Source: Desulfobacteraceae bacterium
GTDB lineage: Bacteria; Desulfobacterota; DSM-4660; Desulfatiglandales; Desulfatiglandaceae
Assembly (NCBI GenBank): GCA_030589715.1
Contig: JAUUVE010000072.1
Span: 1-8,434, forward strand
Direction: 5' to 3'
DNA: 8,434 bases
In this document: in pieces, positions 1 to 4,613 of the stretch
Position numbering within the stretch: position 1 is the stretch's first letter
How the letters are laid out: every line of letters begins with the position of its first letter
Notes under the pieces: model-generated
The model's input: the letters and a program-made list of their open reading frames with translations, nothing else
What the model was told of the DNA's origin: nothing
The model's database searches: none
Program-made: the position numbers and the translations under genes

Positions 1-308
1 AAAAGGAGGTGAATTTATCTGCCCTTTTGGGCCAACAAAAGTTTTCAAATCGCTCAACCTAATTAACCCTATAACCTTTTCCTCTTTATTAAAAAAAAGG
101 GGTGGTCTACCGCTGTAAATTGCTCTCATCCTTTTTGACACGCATCTTATCCGTCGGCCAAACCCTTTGAGCCAAATTAATAAACTCAAGAGCTTCAATG
201 CAAACCGTGTCACAAAGTCCACCATACAAGTCAACAGGGTCGACCCCAGGGGGGTCGGCCGACACCTTAATCTTTGGCTTTTAGCTCAAAACCAAGGAGG
301 GATATAAC
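1..308. other. Leader/intergenic region upstream of cstA, no convincing gene
   Basis: No frame codes convincingly here. The first bases (5-11) look like a strong Shine-Dalgarno sequence, but no usable ATG follows; a GTG at 10 opens only a very short frame. One frame is open from 2 to a TAA at 116-118 and could be the C-terminal tail of an upstream plus-strand gene, but I recognise nothing in it. The rest is AT-rich up to about 230, followed by the hairpin described separately. A TTGACA hexamer at 135-140 has no fitting -10 box. The cstA ribosome-binding site AAGGAGGG (294-301) ends the region. Confidence 0.5.
239..263. promoter_or_regulatory. GC-rich hairpin/palindrome upstream of cstA
   Basis: CGACCCC (241-247) and GGGGTCG (251-257) form a perfect 7-bp stem around a 3-base loop. 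It extends to 9 pairs with one G-U pair (239-247 with 251-259). An overlapping perfect 10-bp palindrome, GTCGGCCGAC, occupies 254-263. It lies about 30 bases before the cstA ribosome-binding site. It could be an operator, a leader structure or the terminator of an upstream transcript; no T-run follows immediately, which makes a simple intrinsic terminator less likely. The role is inferred from position only. Confidence 0.45.
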
Positions 309-2084
309 ATGAATTCACTGTTTGCCTTGATTCTAGCTATTCTGTGGTCGGTCATAATTTACCGGTTCTATGGCCGGCATGTGGATAAAAAAATCGTTCA
401 GGCCGATCCGGACAAAACCACACCCGCCACGATGTATATGGATGGAGTGGACTTCATGCCTACCAGTAAGAGCGTCCTCTTCGGCTTCCAGTTCAAATCC
501 ATCTGCGGGTTGGGCCCAATTGTCGGAGCCATCATTGCCGTTCACTGGGGATGGCTCCCGGCCATGCTTTACCTTCTTCTGGGCGTGGCCTTCCTGGGTT
601 GGATCCATGATTACACATCCGCCCAGGTCTCCATCAGGAAAGAGGGGATGAGCCTGGGAGGAATGAGCTATACCCTGATCTCACCTCGGGGCCGGACGTT
701 GGTCAGTATTTTCATCTACTTCAACCTGATGTTTGGCTTCGGGGCCTTCGCGCTCTTTATCGCCGCCACTCTGGGCAAGCCTTCGGCCCCTTTTGGTATC
801 CTCGTCTGGATCGCCATGGGCCTTCTGTTCGGCCAGATGATCTATAAGTGGAAGATGCCTATTATTACCGCTACCCTGATCACGGTGATCGCCACATTTA
901 TCGGCATCTTCGTTTTCAGCGGCTGGGGGCCAATCGAGGGTATTTTCAAATGGATCAACGGCGGCGACCCATCTCCGGTTCTTTTCGGGACGATCACCCA
1001 GTCAAAATTCATATGGGTCCTGTTTGTGCTGGTCTTCTGCTACTTCGGGGCGACATTGCCCATCTGGCGCTGGGCCCAGCCCATCAACTACCTGGGCTTT
1101 TGGATAGTCTTAATCGCCATGTTGGGCACGGGGATCGGGATCCTTATCGGACACCCGTCCTTTGGCAATTTTCCGGCATACACGGGTTTTATGTGGGCAG
1201 GAAAACCCCTCTGGCCCCTGATGTTCGTGACCATCATGTGCGGTGCGGTCTCCGGGTGGCATTCTCTGGTGAGCAGTTCGGGAACCGCCCGGATGATCGA
1301 GAAGGAGACGGATACGCTCCCTGTGGCTGGTGGTTCCATGTTTCTGGAGATGATAATGGGGATGATAGCCCTGATCATCGCGGTCTCTGCCTTTGGCAGC
1401 TTTGAGGGCTATGCGGACGCCTTTAAGACGGGAAAGGGGTTCGTTTTTGTCAAGGGAATGAGCAATTTCCTCGGCAACATTGGCGTACCCGAGAGTTTGG
1501 CCATGACTTACGGCAACGTGGTTTTTGCGGTCATTGGCTTTACCCTGATCCATCTGGGGGTGCGGTTCATGCGTCTTTACGGGTCAGATGTGCTTGGCGA
1601 ATTCTGGCCGGTCTTCAAGAACATCCACTTCACTGCCATCTTCTCCATCGCCATATTCGCAGTCTTCTGCTTCACCGGTGTCTTGACTGCGCTCTGGATG
1701 CTGGGAGGAGCCTTTAACCAGATGCTGGCTGCCATGGCCCTGCTCATCTGTACCTGCTGGCTGGCCTCGGAACGGAAGAATTACAACTATACCCTCTGGC
1801 CATCGGTATTTTTGGGTGTCACGACCATCTGTGCGGCGCTGGTTATTTCCTATAAAGGCTTTGTCCACTTCTTTACAACCAAAGATATACCCATTGACCG
1901 GGCCATCGGGGATTGGGTTACTGGCGTGATCGCCATTTTGCTGGTCATTTTGGCGATCATTTTGACCAAAGACGGCGTCGCTTCCATCGCCCGATTTGTG
2001 AAGGAGGCGGCGCTGAGGCGGTTGCACCGCCAACCGAGCCCTCTACACCGTCTGCTGGAGGAGGGACGTCGTAGGGGATATTAA
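309..2084 (+). CDS. cstA: CstA-family carbon-starvation transporter (pyruvate/peptide uptake)
   Basis: Integral inner-membrane protein of the CstA family (CstA core plus CstA_5TM-type C-terminal half), 591 residues. Characterised relatives such as E. coli CstA and BtsT take up pyruvate or peptides when carbon is scarce; the substrate here is not determined by sequence. Residues 1-20 form a first membrane helix. The family signature lies around residues 43-75, with YMDGVDFMPTSK, then FGFQFKSICGLGPIVG. Many hydrophobic helices continue to about residue 560, and the tail is basic (LRRLHRQPSPLHRL). It is about 100 residues shorter than the E. coli proteins (roughly 700), as in many short CstA forms. 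The start is set by AAGGAGGG seven bases upstream of the ATG. A hairpin follows at 2112-2136. Two-oxoacid oxidation is encoded 1.4 kb downstream, a loose metabolic link. Confidence 0.93.
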   Translation: MNSLFALILAILWSVIIYRFYGRHVDKKIVQADPDKTTPATMYMDGVDFMPTSKSVLFGFQFKSICGLGPIVGAIIAVHWGWLPAMLYLLLGVAFLGWIHDYTSAQVSIRKEGMSLGGMSYTLISPRGRTLVSIFIYFNLMFGFGAFALFIAATLGKPSAPFGILVWIAMGLLFGQMIYKWKMPIITATLITVIATFIGIFVFSGWGPIEGIFKWINGGDPSPVLFGTITQSKFIWVLFVLVFCYFGATLPIWRWAQPINYLGFWIVLIAMLGTGIGILIGHPSFGNFPAYTGFMWAGKPLWPLMFVTIMCGAVSGWHSLVSSSGTARMIEKETDTLPVAGGSMFLEMIMGMIALIIAVSAFGSFEGYADAFKTGKGFVFVKGMSNFLGNIGVPESLAMTYGNVVFAVIGFTLIHLGVRFMRLYGSDVLGEFWPVFKNIHFTAIFSIAIFAVFCFTGVLTALWMLGGAFNQMLAAMALLICTCWLASERKNYNYTLWPSVFLGVTTICAALVISYKGFVHFFTTKDIPIDRAIGDWVTGVIAILLVILAIILTKDGVASIARFVKEAALRRLHRQPSPLHRLLEEGRRRGY

Positions 2085-2111
2085 ACCCGGTTTAACCAGG
2101 TTCGACGGGAT

Positions 2112-2136
2112 GGGAAGGTCTTCTATGGGCCTTCCC
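2112..2136 (+). terminator. Hairpin between cstA and the selenoprotein gene (terminator or attenuator)
   Basis: GGGAAGGTC (2112-2120) pairs with GGCCTTCCC (2128-2136) as a 9-bp stem with one G-U pair and a 7-base loop. The sequence after it, GTCTCTTTTG, is T-rich but lacks a clean run of T. It is therefore a modest intrinsic terminator, or an attenuator/processing hairpin. It ends only ten bases before the ribosome-binding site of the next gene, so that gene is either read through from cstA or has a promoter I could not identify. Confidence 0.6.
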
Positions 2137-2145
2137 GTCTCTTTT

Positions 2146-2151
2146 GAGGTG
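2146..2151 (+). promoter_or_regulatory. Ribosome-binding site that decides the selenoprotein start
   Basis: GAGGTG sits five bases before the ATG at 2157, an ideal Shine-Dalgarno arrangement. The alternative GTG at 2241 has no Shine-Dalgarno sequence, and translation starting there would lack the first strand and active-site loop of the thioredoxin fold. This supports initiation at 2157 and hence translation through the TGA at 2211. Confidence 0.8.
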
Positions 2152-2156
2152 AAAAA

Positions 2157-2525
2157 ATGAAACCCATTACATTGGAAGTGCTCTCTATAGTCCCTGTCTC
2201 GTTTTGTAATTGAGCCCATTACGAATTCATTTCAGACCAGGTGGGTCTGGTTGAAAAACGGGATGAGGGGGACCTCAATGAATATCCGGAGGAGGTAAAA
2301 GACGACTATAACTTCCTCAGCAGCTGGCTCTGTGAACTGGGCCAAAAATATAAGGAGAAAATTCGTATCGAGCTCATAAACGTCTCATCGTTTCGCGGGT
2401 TCTACAAATCCATCCGCCATTGGACCCAGACCTACCCCACTTTTGTCGTGAACAAAAAAGAAAAATACAGCGGCAGGGATAAATCTCAACTCGATCTCAT
2501 CCTTCAAGGCCATTTGGGTCGTTAA
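2157..2525 (+). CDS. Probable selenoprotein, thioredoxin-like fold, Sec19 encoded by in-frame TGA
   Basis: Read from the ATG at 2157, this frame encodes 122 residues plus the TAA stop, with one internal TGA (2211-2213) at codon 19. The N-terminus MKPITLEVLSIVPVSF is a typical first thioredoxin-fold strand and leads into the active-site loop C17-N18-U19-A20-H21-Y22. Downstream are acidic and helical segments (YPEEVKDDY), C59 in an amphipathic helix, and Y93-P94-T95-F96, which matches the thioredoxin cis-proline loop; a KYSG turn follows. Sec sits where related small proteins, as I recall them, carry the first redox Cys, so a thiol/selenol oxidoreductase role is inferred. A stem-loop fitting the bacterial SECIS pattern follows the TGA. 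A conventional caller would start at the GTG at 2241 and lose the active site. The alternative is a recent nonsense mutation. The next gene begins 16 bases downstream, so the two are probably co-transcribed. Confidence 0.8.
2232..2250 (+). promoter_or_regulatory. Bacterial SECIS-like stem-loop
   Basis: CAGACC (2233-2238) pairs perfectly with GGTCTG (2244-2249) around the loop AGGTG (2239-2243); an outer T-G pair extends it to seven pairs. The loop starts 26 bases after the TGA and has G at its second position. Published descriptions of bacterial SECIS elements ask for a short stem, a small apical loop with a G in the first two positions, and about 16-37 bases from the UGA, so all criteria are met. 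A competing register pairs GACCAG with CTGGTT (loop GTGGGT), which also puts G first in the loop. SelB recognition is inferred. Confidence 0.75.
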
Positions 2526-2541
2526 TAAGGGCGCCATCGAA

Positions 2542-3039
2542 ATGGCCATTAACCATGCCGAGCACAAAATATCCGCCAACAATATTCTCTTCGGGCTTAC
2601 CCATTTTTTGACCCTGGCCCTTCCGCCAGACTGGAGGATAACCAGAAGCTACCTCCAGCCGGACGTGCACTCCAACGTGAGACGTGGTGAGCTCCTTTGG
2701 GTGGAAGCCGGCCAAACTGACCAGGTCGTCTATCATCCATCCAGGAAAATTGCCCTGGATCTGATCATCGTGGTGAAAAGGGGGAAGCGAGACCAATTCA
2801 AAACCAAGGGCGTTGCAATCCATTCCCAGGGATCTTTGACGATCAACGGTCATGAAGCCTTTTATATTCTCGGGGAGGTGTGGATAGGACTCCTCAAAAA
2901 AAAGCTGGCCAAAACCCTACGGCTTTACTTCCATTGCTCAGAATTGGGGCGCACGATTATGATCAGCCTTACAGGAACTTGCCAAGAGGCTGACATCATA
3001 GAAATCTTTGAATCTCTTCCGGGATCCAAGTGCCATTGA
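2542..3039 (+). CDS. Uncharacterised small protein, possibly DcrB/PsbP-like fold
   Basis: 165 residues; I do not recognise a named family. After a short polar start, residues 13-32 (NILFGLTHFLTLALPPDWRI) read like a beta strand plus an lPpdW turn, as seen at the start of PsbP/DcrB-type domains. Alternating strands follow (KIALDLIIVV, GSLTINGHEAFYILGEV, TLRLYFHCSEL, RTIMISLTG) and then a C-terminal helix (EADIIEIFESL) ending in SKCH. There is no clear signal peptide or lipobox. The ATG has AAGGG ten bases upstream. It starts 16 bases after the selenoprotein stop, so the two probably form one operon and may work together. Two cysteines are visible (in YFHCSEL and KCH) besides one in the GTCQ segment. 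Function unknown; the fold suggestion is an inference from strand pattern only. Confidence 0.7.
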   Translation: MAINHAEHKISANNILFGLTHFLTLALPPDWRITRSYLQPDVHSNVRRGELLWVEAGQTDQVVYHPSRKIALDLIIVVKRGKRDQFKTKGVAIHSQGSLTINGHEAFYILGEVWIGLLKKKLAKTLRLYFHCSELGRTIMISLTGTCQEADIIEIFESLPGSKCH

Positions 3040-3126
3040 TTCCTCTCGGACCGATTCTCAAAGACCCGTCTAGAGTCTTAGTCTGTAACTTCTCCACAAG
3101 ATGCGAAGATGTTTTTTGATAATTTC

Positions 3127-3258
3127 GTAACTTCTCAATAAATTCGGGAGAAAGAATGGGGTTTCTGGAGTGGGGTTCGGGCGTTTCTTTCTACCGGTTT
3201 AGAGAGCGCCGGAAAGAAACGGCTGAACCCCACGGTGCCCGAGATTATTGAGAACTTA
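3127..3258. mobile_element. MITE-like element, short copy (132 bp), IS66-type ends
   Basis: The left end GTAACTTCTCAATAA (3127-3141) is the inverted repeat of TTATTGAGAACTTA (3245-3258), with one mismatch and the final C missing on the right. The element is bounded by the direct repeat ATAATTTC at 3119-3126 and 3259-3266, consistent with an 8-bp target-site duplication. A second internal stem pairs GTGGGGTTCGG... (from 3170) with ...CTGAACCCCAC (to 3233) over about 22 positions with one mismatch and one G-U pair, so the whole element can fold into a long hairpin. It encodes no transposase. IS66-family elements are known for GTAA termini and 8-bp duplications, hence the inferred mobiliser. Its right half matches the longer copy at 7512-7568 at 51 of 57 positions by hand count. 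Confidence 0.75.
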
Positions 3259-3273
3259 ATAATTTCTCAATAA
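3245..3273. repeat. Perfect 10-bp inverted repeat at the right edge of the short MITE
   Basis: TTATTGAGAA (3245-3254) is the exact inverse of TTCTCAATAA (3264-3273), spaced by nine bases. The first arm is the right terminus of the element. The second lies partly in and beyond its target duplication and reproduces the left terminus. It may be a relic of an adjoining second insertion, or a small hairpin on its own. Confidence 0.6.
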
Positions 3274-3365
3274 AATTTATGATTTCAAAGACGTACAATT
3301 GCATTTTCTTCAAAATCTGATAGCCTTTCCATCCACCCGGATCCTTTGTTTTGAAAGAGAGCGAT

Positions 3366-3439
3366 GATTTACCCCGATGTTGAAATCAATGACCGTTTTT
3401 TGACGGGTGCCAGGACCTTTTGCAACATCGGGGTAAATC
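3366..3439. repeat. Perfect 17-bp inverted repeat in the ior operon leader
   Basis: GATTTACCCCGATGTTG (3366-3382) is exactly mirrored by CAACATCGGGGTAAATC (3423-3439), separated by 40 bases. The right arm ends 45 bases before the start codon of the first operon gene. No T-run follows, so it is not an ordinary terminator. The spacer contains TTGACG (3400-3405), which with 17-base spacing reaches a weak -10 candidate, CAACAT (3423-3428), inside the right arm. The arms could therefore be operator half-sites around a promoter, a leader RNA hairpin, or the ends of a tiny palindromic element. No direct repeat flanks it, which argues against a recent insertion. Confidence 0.75.
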
Positions 3440-3484
3440 TATGCAATAAAACATGAGCGCAAGAAAAAGGAGGGGGGTTAAATT

Positions 3485-4600
3485 ATGAGAGTTTTTGGGT
3501 CTAACGAATTACTGAAAGATGTATTGGAAAGGGATCTCTGTATCGGATGCGGAGCCTGCATGGAACTTTGTCCCTATCTCAAATCCCACAGGGGCAAGAC
3601 AGCGATGTTGTTCCCCTGCACCCTTCCTGAGGGGAGATGCCATGCGTATTGTCCCAAGGTTGAGGTCAATCTGGATGATCTGTCACTTAAATTCTTTGAT
3701 ACCTCATATGAGGGAACCCCCCTTGGGTCCTACCGTTACGTAAAGACAGCCCGGGCAGGAGAAAAAGTTGATAATGGCGATTTTCAGGCAGGAGGAACTG
3801 TATCTGCCTTGATGAGCTTTGCCCTGAAGAAGGGCTACCTCGATGCGGCGGTCCTGACAGATAGAAAAGGCATACTCCCGGTGCCGCGTCTGGTGACAAA
3901 TCCTGAAGATGTCTTTACATGCTCTTCTTCCAAGTACACGGCGGCTCCAACACTCTTAGCCTGCAATCAGGCGATCAAAAAGGGATACAAGCGCACGGGA
4001 GTGGTGGGTACACCATGTCAGGTCCTGGCCCTGGCCCAAATGCGATCCAACCCCATGAAGGAGAAGGATTTCACCGACCCTGTGGGGCTCGTTGTCGGTC
4101 TTTTTTGCACATGGGCCCTGGATTTTAGGGCATTTGAGGCCTTTATCTCGGAACATGTGGATGTGAACAAGATAACAAAACTTGATATCCCCCCTCCACC
4201 CGCTGAGAGCATGGAGGTCTTCGCCGGCGATGACAAGATAGAAATTTCTTTAGACGAGATAAGGCAATTGATACCAGAGACTTGTTCTTATTGTATAGAT
4301 ATGACCTCTGAATTCTCCGATATATCAGTAGGTGTGCTGGAGGGTCGTCCTGACATAAATACCCTTATTATTAGGACTGAGAGGGGTAAGAATATTGTAG
4401 ACGAAGCCCAAGAAGAAGGATATTTGGTCGTTGGTGAGATTCCAGAGGAGAACCTTGAGCACCTGATATGGGCAGCAGGGAACAAAAAAAAGAAGGCCTT
4501 GATAAAAGGAAAACAGGACGGTCTGTTAAACATAAGCGAAGAAGACAAAAGGGCCTATCTCAGGGTTAACACCAAAACGATTGAAAAGATTATTGCTTAA
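3485..4600 (+). CDS. FrhB-like [4Fe-4S] flavoprotein (coenzyme F420 hydrogenase/dehydrogenase beta-subunit family)
   Basis: 371 residues. The N-terminus has a ferredoxin-like segment, C19-x2-C22-x2-C25-x3-C29-P, followed by C45, C52 and C56-P, enough for one or two [4Fe-4S] clusters. The rest matches the FrhB/FdhB beta-subunit N- and C-terminal domains: AGGTVSALMSFALKKG (about 96-111), GTPCQVLALAQM (about 178-189), GLFCTWAL, then CSYCIDMTSEFSDISVG and NTLIIRTERG. Family members bind FAD and move electrons between iron-sulfur clusters and a soluble acceptor such as F420; in bacteria without F420 the acceptor is usually unknown. The gene heads a tight operon, with iorA starting 13 bases after its stop. 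I infer that it links the ferredoxin-type electrons from IorAB to another carrier, for instance a ferredoxin, NAD(P) or a membrane complex. AAGGAGG lies 11 bases before the ATG, and a strong inverted repeat precedes it. Confidence 0.88.
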   Translation: MRVFGSNELLKDVLERDLCIGCGACMELCPYLKSHRGKTAMLFPCTLPEGRCHAYCPKVEVNLDDLSLKFFDTSYEGTPLGSYRYVKTARAGEKVDNGDFQAGGTVSALMSFALKKGYLDAAVLTDRKGILPVPRLVTNPEDVFTCSSSKYTAAPTLLACNQAIKKGYKRTGVVGTPCQVLALAQMRSNPMKEKDFTDPVGLVVGLFCTWALDFRAFEAFISEHVDVNKITKLDIPPPPAESMEVFAGDDKIEISLDEIRQLIPETCSYCIDMTSEFSDISVGVLEGRPDINTLIIRTERGKNIVDEAQEEGYLVVGEIPEENLEHLIWAAGNKKKKALIKGKQDGLLNISEEDKRAYLRVNTKTIEKIIA

Positions 4601-4613
4601 CAGGGAGGTCAAG

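Larger units (their letters stand above)
3040..3484. other. Intergenic region with MITE-like element and leader of the ior operon
   Basis: No gene is visible in this 445-base gap. It holds the short inverted-repeat element (3127-3258), an extra copy of its terminal sequence in inverted orientation (3264-3273), a 10-base partial match to that terminus at 3085-3094 (GTAACTTCTC), and the perfect inverted repeat 3366-3439. The ribosome-binding site of the next gene, AAGGAGG, is at 3467-3473. Confidence 0.7.

Noticed and set aside
75..100. CCTTTT...AAAAGG stem upstream of cstA as a terminator
   Set aside because: Only six weak pairs with a 14-base loop in AT-rich sequence; likely chance.
2..118. 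Open frame at the left edge as the C-terminus of an upstream gene
   Set aside because: About 38 codons are open to a TAA, but the peptide resembles nothing I know and the AT-rich composition makes chance likely. Sequence to the left would settle it.
135..140. TTGACA as the -35 box of cstA
   Set aside because: No reasonable -10 hexamer lies 16-18 bases downstream.
1110..1553. Long minus-strand frames opposite cstA (also 1584-2033) and the plus-strand frame 848-1405
   Set aside because: They are shadow frames of the cstA coding sequence, rich in His, Arg and Asp with no conserved motif.
2241..2525. A 94-residue gene starting at GTG 2241
   Set aside because: It has no Shine-Dalgarno sequence and begins inside the stem-loop; the frame continues upstream through the TGA to a well-placed ATG at 2157 that restores the thioredoxin-fold N-terminus.
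3037..3039. TGA of the 165-residue gene as a second selenocysteine codon
   Set aside because: The read-through would add only 14 residues of low-complexity sequence before TAG, and no SECIS-like stem-loop follows. It is an ordinary stop.
3366..3439. Integron attC site or CRISPR-like palindrome
   Set aside because: The arms lack the attC core pattern (GTTRRRY paired with RYYYAAC), and there is a single copy with no repeat-spacer array.
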